Shown: positions 37,193 to 46,635 of the stretch, one piece after another
How the letters are laid out: every line of letters begins with the position of its first letter
How positions within the stretch are numbered: position 1 is the first letter of the stretch
Source of the DNA: Helichrysum umbraculigerum
Lineage: Eukaryota; Streptophyta; Magnoliopsida; Asterales; Asteraceae
DNA length: 64,000 bases
Assembly (NCBI GenBank): GCA_949592205.1
Contig: CATIUR010000005.1
Span: forward strand, 129,661,277-129,725,276
Direction of reading: 5' to 3'
Program-made: the position numbers and the translations under genes
Notes under the pieces: generated by a model
What the model was told of the DNA's origin: nothing
The model's database searches: none
What the model saw: the letters and a program-made list of their open reading frames with translations, nothing else

Positions 37193-37677
37193 TGGGGAGA
37201 TTCCCCCAATATATGTTTATTTCATCCGTACTCTCAGAATCCTGAGGAGATTCCCTCAAGATATATTTGAAATAATCCTGTTCCCAAGATTCCAATATTC
37301 TAGGATCCTGGAACAGACTTTCAATCGTAAAATTCCTAAGAAATGTCGGAATCTTGAAAAGTTATTCAAGATACTCAAAGAGGAAGGAAGCCAAAGAAAC
37401 TAAGGCTACCAATAAAATTAGGATTTATATATCCTCTGTCTTCAAGATACTGGAGAGATTCCCCCAGTATGTATCTGTTTTATACTTATGACCAGGATCC
37501 TGAGGAGATTCCCTCAGGATGTACAAGAGATAACCTGTTTTTAGGATATTGGGGAGATTCCCCCAATATATGTTTATTCCGATCATATCTGTAGGTCTTT
37601 CAAGATAATGGGAGGATTCCCCCATCACATGCCTACTTTACTTATACCTCAAGGATTCTGAGGAGATTCCCTCAGAA
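37193..37677. repeat. Seven hairpins with AGATTC loops and co-varying arms
   Basis: On the plus strand the arms are TGGGG/CCCCA (37193-37208), TGAGG/CCTCA (37243-37258), ATACTGG/CCAGTAT (37447-37470), ATCCTGAGG/CCTCAGGAT (37497-37520), ATATTGGGG/CCCCAATAT (37546-37569), ATGGG/CCCAT (37608-37625) and TTCTGAGG/CCTCAGAA (37656-37677). The loop stays nearly constant while both arms change together, which keeps pairing. Confidence 0.8.
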
Positions 37678-38153
37678 AACTTGAAATAACTTCATACTCA
37701 GGATTCCCATATCTCAGGATCTTGAAACATACTTCAACTTGAGAAGCATATTAAAAATCATCAACGATGATGATTATATCCTGTAATATGACAACATCAA
37801 AGATTGCGAAAGTAACATGAAAACATTACTAACACTTTACGATGACACAATAGTGTCAAAGTCTTTCGAACAATCTGTAATAAGATCATTTTTATGATCT
37901 TTGGCTCAAGATTCCTGTATCTCAAGATCCTGGAACAAATCTTGATATGTTTATCAGGATCTCTCTTAGGATAATCCAATGATCCTGATATATAACATTG
38001 TTATATGGTTTTGATAACATGAAAACATTTCAGCTATTCTCATAATGTCAAAACATTATGATTTTTATTTATCTTTAAGAATGGCATAAAAGCTGTCAAG
38101 ATTTTTAATGCAAAAAATATTGCAATTCTTTTCGAAAATGTCACAAATTTTGA

Positions 38154-38537
38154 ATAATGTGAAAACATTATAACAATCATGATCTTTGGATTAAATTCAA
38201 AAAATATTTTGGTAATACGATAATATTACAACCATTTGAATCTTTTATGGCCTACGCCAATAGAAATACTTTGGTAATGTGTAAAACATTACAAAACTTA
38301 AGAAAACTTTTGATAAATCAATTTTTGTGACATGTAGATGCCAAACCATTTGGTAATGTGAAAACATTACAACCGTTTGATTCGTGGGCCAAGCCATTTG
38401 AGACATGAATATGCCTAACCAATTGGTAATGTGAAAACATTACAAACCTTGCGTAATAGATAATGTAAAAACATTATAAGCCTTGTGTACTTAGTGACGT
38501 GAATACGCCAAAACCTTAGGTAATGTGAAAACATTAC
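38154..38537. repeat. Six hairpins with GTAATGT/ACATTAC-type arms
   Basis: They lie at 38154-38171, 38274-38292, 38353-38370, 38426-38443, 38460-38477 and 38520-38537. Arms are GTAATGT/ACATTAC or ATAATGT/ACATTAT, and the plus-strand loop is mostly GAAA. The G/C to A/T change at the outer pair occurs on both arms together. Confidence 0.75.
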
Positions 38538-39075
38538 AAACCTTAGAGTGACGTGAAAACGACACAAACCTTAGGTCGGCACGTAGTGCACTCAGTGCCG
38601 ACAATCGGAAGAGTTTGATTTAATGGCCAATAGAAATGAAGTTGTCGGGCACCAGAGGCAACCACGATTCCCTAACCATGACACTATAATCAAACATCGT
38701 GCACACCCGGCGAGGTGTCAAAACCCTATTCGTAGAGAGGTGTTTATCCGTATGGAAACCTCTAAACCTTAGAGAATCGCTGGGATCCTTAACGGAGGAG
38801 AGGTGGCCAACCCCTAATCTTCATTCCATGATCCTTAGATGCATGAACTACAACAAATACAAGATCTTGGGTAAAGGTGAGTGTTAGTTTGCCTAACACT
38901 CATCCGATGCTTAAATCAGTGTCAGATTCGAATGAAAATAATAATTGTGAAAGATTTTCATGCATATATCAATATATAATTATGATACACACATGCATAT
39001 ATAGTAAAGAATATAAAAATTAATGAAAAGTTAAGGATCATAGGTGTACCTTTTTATGTTGAATATAGATACTCA

Positions 39076-39691
39076 ACTTACACATGATAGAGTTTTAGGT
39101 GAATAGCATTTCAGGATCTTGAAAGTAGTTCCCCATCAACATGGCCCCGTTTTGCAGCATCCACGCCAATTAGACATTGATCACAGATAGATAATTGGAT
39201 GCATCGGTTCTGAACGTTTCCATGTATGCCCCCAGGATAGTTTCCGCAGATTCCTCCGTGCATATCCTTTCAGGATCTTTAACTTATGCAGCATCGTTCA
39301 TATTCCGGGATACCGCCACATTTACGAGTAATAATTTACCAATAAGATTTGTATTCCACCACCACGTTTGCCAAGATCAGGAATCTTGCTTCCTTGAACA
39401 TATCAGCACACAATAACATACGTCCTATCCTTTTCCATCTTAGGATCCTCAGAATGGAGTCGCACTTCTTTGATACCTTATCTGATTGTAGCCAAGATAT
39501 CACATGCCTTTTTCCATTGATTGCTATGCTGATAGAGGCTTGGTAGTAGATTTCATTGATGTTGTGTAGCAATCCTTAGCGTATCTGTTAGCTGTAGAGA
39601 AAGACGTGCCACATATGTTAGAAATACCAGATATAAATTTATTACCTTAGCGTCAGGCGGTTGGAATCTTGCTGTGTGCAGGATCCTATAA
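39076..39691 (-). pseudogene. Residual pol scraps of the gag-only element
   Basis: In minus-strand sense, about 39575-39530 matches the protease end (CYTTSMKSTTKPLSA then TAG at 39536-39534). About 39390-39360 matches the RT segment around LANLVVV, a short piece near 39150-39190 matches the integrase AEPMHPIIS, and 39115-39070 matches the integrase end (HLKLYHV). Several separate deletions are needed to explain this. Confidence 0.65.
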
Positions 39692-41230
39692 TTATCCTGA
39701 ACTCCGGGATCCCGAGCCTCCTAAGAATCCTTTGCGAGATCCTTTCTTTCCGAACAATTCCCTTAAGTATCCCTTGCCAAATAAATGGTTGAATTCTTTT
39801 CTAAGAGCCAAACAATTTTCAGTAACATGACCACAATCCTCATGGAATGCGCACCATTTGGATTTATCTTTCCAAGCATTATTTCTAACTTTTTTCTTTG
39901 GCCATCTCACTTTATCTCCAAGATCTTGCATCGCGTACATAAGACATGATGAAGATTTCTTTTTCCTATTCGGCTTATCATAAGTTGACGGCATTTCCAC
40001 ACTTTTCTGATTCATAACATCCTCTTCAAGCCTTATGAGTCTCAGGGCTTGATTCCTGACCTCATCCAGATTCTCGCACAGATTCGTCATAGGATCTTGA
40101 TAAAGCTGTGAATCTCTCTTGATCCCCATTTTGAAAGCTTGGACCGTTGTTGCTGTATCTAGATTCGGAATATCCAGAGATTCACATTCAAATCTTTCTA
40201 CAAAATTTCAAGGAATTTCATTAGGCCCTTGAACAATTCTGTAGAGATCACTAGTTAGTCTTTCAAAAGTTCTACTACATGAAAAATGATTATTAAATAA
40301 GTTAACCAAATGAGCAAAGGATGTAATAGAGTAAGGAGGAACATTCATTAACCACTTTAGTGCGGATCCTGTTAAAGCGGATTCAAATCCTCTACATAAG
40401 CATGCTTCCTCAAGGTCTGCTGGAATAGGAATGATCTTCATTCTTTCCCGATACTGCACCACATGATCCTCAGGATCCGCAGTCCCATTATATAGCTTCA
40501 TACTTGGAGTCTGAAATCTTTTCGGGATCTCAGCATCACAAATAGGTGGTGCAAATCTTGAGATCCTATGGGCTGATAGAGCAATTTCAGGTATAGGTTG
40601 CACAACTCCAGGAATATTGGATATCATATCCTTCAAATTTTGCAACTCTCTCGCCATAATAAGGCTTACTCCAGGATCCTGCAAAATGTTAGTTCCAAAC
40701 ATATTGTCAGCATAATAATTATTAAATATGTTACCATCATTTGGGATCCTGGATGAGGATCCTGGATTTTGTTCAAGATCCTTTGTGGAGATCCCTGTAG
40801 CATACACTGGATCCGGGATTCCAGTAGTTCCTTGCACAGCAATGAAATCTTCTCCAATACTTGCAAATGCTGGAGTGTTGAAATCCAGGATCCTGCTCCA
40901 AAAAGGAGTAGTATCCTGATTAGAGGGTGTGTTGATTCTTCCGCTCAAGCTTTCAAGATCCTTCTTCAGGGCCTCGTTACTCTGTTCCACACGTCCTAAT
41001 TGCTCTTTCATCTGTGAAAACAAAGCCACAATATTCCTGTTAGAAATAATAACGGGATCCTGATCTGTGATCTCGGATCCTGAGAAGGTAGATCTTGTGG
41101 AAGCTGTTCTCCTATAGATATTCTCTGGTCCCCATTGTGATGACGATAGAGGGGAAGCAGGAGGTAGATTGGTCATCACAGATGTCGATGAGGGCACAAT
41201 AGAAGATATAGGTTGTCCTTGTGTCGACAT
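39692..41230 (-). pseudogene. gag of the gag-only Retand relative (one nonsense codon)
   Basis: It starts at ATG 41230-41228 (MSTQGQPISS), about 95 bp inside the LTR, and ends at TAA 39692. One TGA at 40210-40208 sits where Trp is expected in a NEIPW-type motif; the frame continues without a shift for 513 codons in all. It has a coiled-coil segment (SQMKEQLGRVEQSNEALKKD), the capsid-like block with LYNGTADPEDHVVQYRERM and GSALKWLMNVPPYSITSFA typical of plant Ty3/gypsy Gag, and a Cys/His cluster WCAFHEDCGHVTENC near the end for nucleic acid binding. It is close to functional. Confidence 0.85.
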
Positions 41231-41304
41231 TTTTGACAAAAAACTTTGAAAAGAGTGAATTAACAAGGATTTTAACAAGAATTTGGTTATGAAAAGCACC
41301 ACTT

Positions 41305-41322
41305 GCCCCACGGTGGGCGCCA
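41305..41322 (-). other. Primer binding site of the gag-only element
   Basis: The minus-strand TGGCGCCCACCGTGGGGC lies 3 bp inside the 5' LTR. It begins TGGCGCC like many plant Ty3/gypsy primer sites; I have not matched it to a particular tRNA. Confidence 0.7.
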
Positions 41323-41325
41323 AAC

Positions 41326-42681
41326 TGTTTTGGTCAAAAATTACCCTAGGCAATTAAGTGATCAAATTTAGAAAAGTGAGGTTGGGTGCTGTAAATTACT
41401 TTCAAGATAATTACGCTTTTACACGATTATCTATATGAGTAAATGACAACTTTGAATGAAAATTATGCCTTGAATCCTTAGATTCGTGGATCCTTGTTAA
41501 AAATGAGTTTAACGGTGAAAACAAGTGTTTGTAAAAAAGATTATTCCAAAAGTTTAAGTAAAATGCAAAGTATTTTCAAGATAATGCAAGTTATGCAATA
41601 AAAATCTGATTGCAATCAATAATTATGCATGAAATAGACTTATAATGCTAATTTTATGATAAAAATGTAACCACAAGTGAGATAAACGTGAATGCTAATC
41701 AGAAATATGAGTAAAAACTAAGATAATGCAGGTTTTATGATCAAAGGATCAATAAAACGAAAATTAAACAAATAAAATGTGAAATAAACGCAATCGACAC
41801 ACGGATGTACGAGGAAAGCCCTTGATCTTGTTAGATCGCCGGCATAAAACCTCGGGAAGGAACAATCGTTCCTTGCCTTTGTTGATTTTATTGCTGAAAT
41901 TAAGGATAATACAGTGAATGAGCACAGTATGATCGAACTAAAGTGTATTTGGTGATGAAAGTGATGAATCGGTGAAGAAGATGAACTAAAAGTGTGTTAT
42001 GATTGTGAAATGGTGAAGTTACAGAGTATTTGGAGTGAATAATGGTCGTCCTATTCGATCATTTTGCCTCCAATTTATAGAAAATACAATATAAGTAACT
42101 TTCCGAAAAATCTGGGATCCTCCCGAAATATCTGGGATCCTCTAGTCTTCCACCTTGACCCAGCCTTTTTACACGTTTTTCTTGACTTCTTCTCGACTTG
42201 GTCCGTAAATATAGGTATGATTGACCCACTTTTAACTCCTGGTAGACTTGGTCAAGGTACATAACGGTCAAATAAATATTAGTGACGTTTTACTCAGGAT
42301 ACCGAATACATCTTGGATCCTGATCACCCGGTATCCTGAATATCCAAGATCCTGAACACAAACTAACAAACAAACATTAGTAACATCTGATCCCAAGATA
42401 CTTAACATATCCGGCATCCTAAACATATGTGAGATCCTGGTATATCTGAGATTTCTATAGTACTCAGGATCCTAAATACTCATCCATAACCGGGATCCTT
42501 GATCCAAGAAGGATCCTAGATATATCCAAGACCTTAATAACCAGTAACATATAAACATAGAATCTCAGGATCCTTAGTCTTAGCTTTATCTTGAACATAT
42601 GCATGATCCAAGATATAATTTTCAATATTAACTAGAGACTTCAAGATCCTGTATCCTAACTATTAAATTTAGCCCCAAACA
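41326..42681 (-). mobile_element. 5' LTR of the gag-only element
   Basis: It is 1,356 bp with the same ends as the 3' LTR and followed by GTTGG at 42682. Differences from the other LTR are scattered substitutions (for example near 41391 and 42406). Confidence 0.9.
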
Positions 42682-43281
42682 GTTGGTGTCTTAAAAGATC
42701 ACCCATGCTAGTTGTCCACTCAACTAGGAAATGTCCAAGTACATTTGGTTTTTGTTTGTTTGTTTGTATTTTGAAAATGTGTACGGCCCGTTGGTGACGG
42801 ATTGTAATAATAATCTCAAACTATTATTATTATACTTGAATTGTCGTATACTTATAACAGCATGTGTGTTTCGTTATGTTGTATACTTATCATGTAATGA
42901 TGCTATCGTATAGGGTTCAGTTGTTGTAAGTATTCGACACTTAGTGAAAAGTATCTTAAAGTTTCTGTTTTTGGTGCGACAATATGCATCCGACAATAGG
43001 GTTTCGGTACTGTTCATACGACAATGATGAAAACAATTATTTGATAATCGACTCCGACAATAGGGTATGCGACAATGGTATTGTCGCAGACAGAAAAGGC
43101 TTGTGCGACAATTGGTATTATCGCAGGTGATTTCCGTTTTCGTTTAAGTATTCGTTTTCGTTTACTAGGTCAAATGGGTTTGGTTTGATTCGAGTGTTAT
43201 CAAGTCCGAAACTATGCATCCGAGTCTCACCCTAAATTCCGAGAGTCAACCCTCGGTCCGACAGTCAACGAAAGTCAATTT

Positions 43282-43392
43282 TTACTGTTCATCCGACTCT
43301 AGAATCACGGAGTTACTGTTCATACGACACTAGAATCACGGAGTTACTGTTCATCCGACACTAGAATCACGGAGTTACTGTTCATCCGACTT
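43282..43392. repeat. 31-bp tandem repeat, three units
   Basis: The unit core is AGAATCACGGAGTTACTGTT followed by CATCCGACACT. Cores start at 43301, 43332 and 43363, exactly 31 bp apart, nearly identical. The phrase TTACTGTTCATCCGAC also occurs once before the first unit. Confidence 0.85.
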
Positions 43393-45370
43393 TGGGAATT
43401 TTTTTTTGACTAAGTAAATATTATCGAAATGTTCCGGAATTTTTACACAATGTTTCTCTATGACTTGGCTACTTTCAGTATTTTTTTCATGAACTTTTGA
43501 GGTCGTTTGTTATTTTTTAAAAATCGAGAAGTGTGACTGTGTACTGTTTATCCGAGTTTTAAACTATTTTCATGTTTCGGATATTCTAGAAAAATACGTG
43601 CATTTTCAGTCGAAGCTAAACAAGAACTTTTTAAAGTCAACAAAATTTGTGAGATTTTGGCACTGGTTTCATACGTTTTAGTGGCCTATAACACGAGATA
43701 TGGTCTCGAGAAGTAGGCTGTTTTACAGCTCGTCGGGACAGCAAGCCTAAGTCGTCGGAGAAAAATGGTTTTGAGTAGTAAACGGAGTCGAAAAGTCACG
43801 AGACTAATTTTTTTAGAAAGTTAACTTCTTGTACTACATTTTAGACTTAAGAAACGTCCATTTTGGTGTTGTAATGATTTTTATAAAATTCATGAAAGTG
43901 GGTACAAAATCTGGACAGGAAGATTAAGCTCCAGTTTTCGAGTTTTAAATCGCGTTTCGGTTTATTATTTGGACATTTTATGGTTAAGTGAGCAACTAAA
44001 CATGTAAATGAACATAGTATAAGGAAGTTAGTAGAGTTGGAGTCCTTACAATACTCGTATGAAGAAACGGAAAAGATGGATACGTAGCTCGTGTTGTGGT
44101 GACCGTTTTTGCTTCCCACCGCCTCGCGATTCAAGATGTTTTTAGGGAGTGTTTTTGGTGAATTATGGGGGTGATGGAGCTGCCATTTTCCAGCAGAAAA
44201 AGAGAGGAAGGAGAGGTAGAGAGGGGTTAGAGAGTTGAGGTGAAGTTGGAGTGTGGAAGTGAAGTAGTATGGTGGTGATGATGATGATTTTAGTCAACAA
44301 ATAAAGGGTATGGGGGGTTGATCTTGGCTGATTTTCAGCTGATATGGGGGTGGGTCCCACCCCATGTGGTGTGCCAAATTTGTTTCCCAAATCTACGTTA
44401 AGTGCGGTGCTCGTTTACCCGATCGTTTTACGTTTAATTAATCGTATAACGTTTTATATAATACGTTTTGTTAACGATTTAAAACCCGATATTTTTAATA
44501 AAAGTTTTACTCAATTAATATATTCTAAGTTATTAAAATATATTTCGGTCTTCGTTCGGTCGTCGGTTGCGAATTGTACGTTTATTCGAATCGTGTAACG
44601 TTTTTAAACATTATATTTGTACGCGTGCAATCGCGATATTTTTACTTGAAGTATTTCATCGAAATATTTAATAATGAGTTATAAAAATATAACTTGAATT
44701 TATTTCGTGTGTCGGGCGCGTTTCGCGTGTTTTTGTCGCGTACGGAGTGTTTTATACAATATTAAATACGTGTAATATATTCTCGCAATATATTAAGGTA
44801 AATAATGTTTGTTTGGATAAATTCCACATTATTTTAATAATTTGTCACCAACGTCCGTAGTAAACAGTGTCGGACCTTGTCCGGTTCATGAGTGTCCGTA
44901 GTAAACGTGTATGTAATTACACAGAAGGTTACATATATTTAGATTAATATAATACTAAATACACGTAATTACAAGTAGTTAGGCACTAATTAAAGTCCTA
45001 ATCTGGCAGGTGTCATAGTTTAAAGCATAACTACCCTAGCATAACGTTTATCATAGCAAACACAGATTTATCTAGCCTATCATAGAAATTATCATAGCAT
45101 GCATTCTTAAATAATCATGACAATAGCACAACATATTTAAAAATAACAAGAAAGGATAATATAATAAAACCTGATATACGTTACAATAAATCTGCGCAAT
45201 CACAGTCTCGGAGCGACTCCGTACAAAGCTCGTAAGCTTGCTACTAGCTACCTACTATTTCTCCTCTAACTCCTTAGAGAAGTGTTAGAGAGAGAAAGCT
45301 ACTACTATTCTAGAGAGAGAAAGAAAAATGAGAATGGAATGAGGGATGAGAAATGAGGAGGTTAGGTCCT

Positions 45371-45380
45371 CTATTTATAG
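45371..45380 (-). promoter_or_regulatory. TATA box, minus strand
   Basis: CTATAAATAG on the minus strand is followed about 50-130 bp downstream by a CT-rich leader (TTTCTTTCTCTCTCTAG, TTTCTCTCTCTAACAC). This is the usual layout of a plant LTR promoter. Confidence 0.5.
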
Positions 45381-45452
45381 GCTTCAAGTTACAGATTTTA
45401 CATTCAGCACCCTCGCATCCAATTTAACACTGAAATACACCCCCGAGCTATA

Positions 45453-45670
45453 AAATTCGAAACCAAAAGGGGCGTATTCGATACCAAAAGGGGCGTATTC
45501 GGTGGCAAATAGGGCGTATCCAGCAGCAAATAGGGCGTATCCGGCACCAAAAAGGGGGTATACCACCCTAAAAGGGGGTATACCTCCCCTTAGAGGGGGT
45601 ATAGAGCCCCAAATAGGGGGGTATACGGCCCCTAGAGGGTGGTATACTGCCCCTATGGGGGTGGTGTACC
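45453..45670. repeat. Degenerate 21-bp tandem repeat, about ten units
   Basis: Units of the form GTATCCGGCACCAAAAAGGGG follow one another at 21 bp and drift to GTATACCACCCTAAAAGGGGG towards the right. Because 21 is a multiple of three, all frames stay open through much of the array, which explains the open frames with YALFAAG-like heptads on the minus strand. I do not think these are genes. Confidence 0.75.
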
Positions 45671-45790
45671 CTGGCTCGTGGTCTTGTGTGCTGGATCGTA
45701 AGTTTTGTGTACTGGTCGTAGTTCTTGTGATCTTCGTTTGGCTCTATCTTCTTCATTTCTTGTCAGATTTAAACGATTCTTGCGCCAACA

Positions 45791-46117
45791 GTTTTGTAAT
45801 TTTCTGAAGATCGATATGACACAAATTAGGCCAGTTTTGCTTAATTATACGTCTGAATCACAAGCGGATCGTTTTAGCTCTGATTTGTTCGTTATTTGAG
45901 CATTTTAAGTGATTTTTCGAAAGGAAGTCTAAGCTTTGGCTCATTTTACATTTTTAGCATTAAACATTGATTATTTGATGTTTATTCAAAGATTTGAGAC
46001 AAAATTAATAATCAACGCCCAATTGTTTTTGTCTTCCTATTTGAGGCATTCTAACGCGATTGGTGGCTTTTCATTGTTTTAAATATGGCATGATTATTGA
46101 TTATAAAATTATTTTAA
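45791..46117. other. AT-rich spacer
   Basis: I see no gene or recognisable element ends apart from the possible LTR edge at 45790. It may be the truncated interior of the Athila-like element to its right. Confidence 0.4.
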
Positions 46118-46477
46118 TCATTTTACATAATGCTCTTCGTGAGAATTACTGAAGTGGATAGAATTTGGTAAATAAGGCGATTGGGGAATTGAAAAGTGGT
46201 CTTCTGGAGATGATGAAAGTTCAAGATCTGAAAGTTGATCCATACATTCATCAAACTCCAGGTTTTGATTTGAAAGAGGAAGTGAGATTCTGGTAAATTC
46301 TTCGTAGATTTCGGAAGGTTCTTTGGTTTCAGAGGAAGAAGGTGAAAAGAAATCAATTCCTAACTCTTCTTCTAGGTAATCAAAGAATTTCGCGTCATCC
46401 ATTGCCATCATTTCGTCTTTAGTGAAAAGAGAAATGGGGCGTGAAGACTGTGAAAAAGAGAGTTTGCGTGTTGTCAT
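46118..46477 (-). CDS. Leader-proximal ORF of a minus-strand Athila-like remnant (119 aa)
   Basis: It runs from ATG 46477 to a stop at 46118 and starts about 135 bp after the primer site, where gag would begin. The product is acidic and rich in Ser, Glu and Asp (FFDYLEEELGIDFFSPSSSE). It does not look like canonical Athila Gag. It could be a short upstream ORF or a truncated gag. Nothing further of gag or pol follows. Confidence 0.4.
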   Translation of the reverse strand: MTTRKLSFSQSSRPISLFTKDEMMAMDDAKFFDYLEEELGIDFFSPSSSETKEPSEIYEEFTRISLPLSNQNLEFDECMDQLSDLELSSSPEDHFSIPQSPYLPNSIHFSNSHEEHYVK

Positions 46478-46611
46478 TTAAATTCCTTTATATATTACTA
46501 TTTATTATTATTACTTATATTGACTTTCAAAAAAGATCTGGGAAGATTTCGTTCGAAAGTATCTCCCAATTACTACTACTTAAGGCGGCTTTAAATTGTA
46601 CGTTATGCGAT

Positions 46612-46626
46612 TCCCCGGCAGCGCCA
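46612..46626 (-). other. Primer binding site, tRNA-Asp type, of the minus-strand Athila-like element
   Basis: The minus-strand TGGCGCTGCCGGGGA lies just inside the LTR end at 46636. Athila elements use a tRNA-Asp type site (TGGCGCCGTTGCCGGGGA); this one is a shortened variant. Confidence 0.65.
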
Positions 46627-46635
46627 CCAAAAACT

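Larger units (their letters stand above)
36283..39075 (-). other. 3' region of the gag-only element
   Basis: It has no credible gene. It holds seven AGATTC-loop hairpins (37193-37677), six GTAATGT/ACATTAC hairpins (38154-38537), and a block at about 38580-39075 that is the reverse complement of 30489-31010. The antisense gene of the plus-strand Retand is not recognisable here; a different sequence occupies about 36360-37100. Confidence 0.7.
34915..42681 (-). mobile_element. Complete gag-only, pol-deleted Retand relative (TR-GAG type), 7,767 bp, TSD GTTGG
   Basis: Two 1,356-bp LTRs (34915-36270 and 41326-42681) bound it, with perfect target duplications GTTGG at 34910-34914 and 42682-42686. 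In minus-strand sense the order is 5' LTR, primer site, gag, short scraps of protease, RT and integrase, a long 3' region with hairpins, polypurine tract, 3' LTR. Pol is reduced to fragments of tens of bases (for example the end of protease at about 39530-39575 and the integrase tail near 39070-39115). It could move only with enzymes from an autonomous relative. The LTRs differ at a modest number of sites, so it is not very old. Confidence 0.92.
42682..45790 (-). mobile_element. Older LTR-like sequence, right part (probably minus-strand LTR)
   Basis: It continues the sequence broken at 34914. It has no coding domain. It contains the 31-bp repeats (about 43282-43392), a purine/pyrimidine-rich leader (44190-44290), a minus-strand TATA box (45371-45380) followed downstream by CT-rich leader sequence, and the 21-bp repeats (45453-45670). 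A possible LTR start on the minus strand is TGTTGGCGCAAG at 45790. The layout fits a long chromovirus-type LTR but no partner LTR is in the window. Confidence 0.4.

Noticed and set aside
43282..43392. 31-bp repeats as a possible CRISPR array
   Set aside because: Units are directly contiguous with no unique spacers, and the context is a plant retrotransposon.
44163..44598. Short open frames near 44.2-44.6 kb as host genes
   Set aside because: They lie in purine/pyrimidine-rich LTR leader sequence, are low in complexity and lack domains.
45384..45807. Open frames on both strands with repeated heptads (YALFAAG type)
   Set aside because: They are produced by a 21-bp tandem repeat, a multiple of three, so every frame stays open. 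There is no start context or domain.
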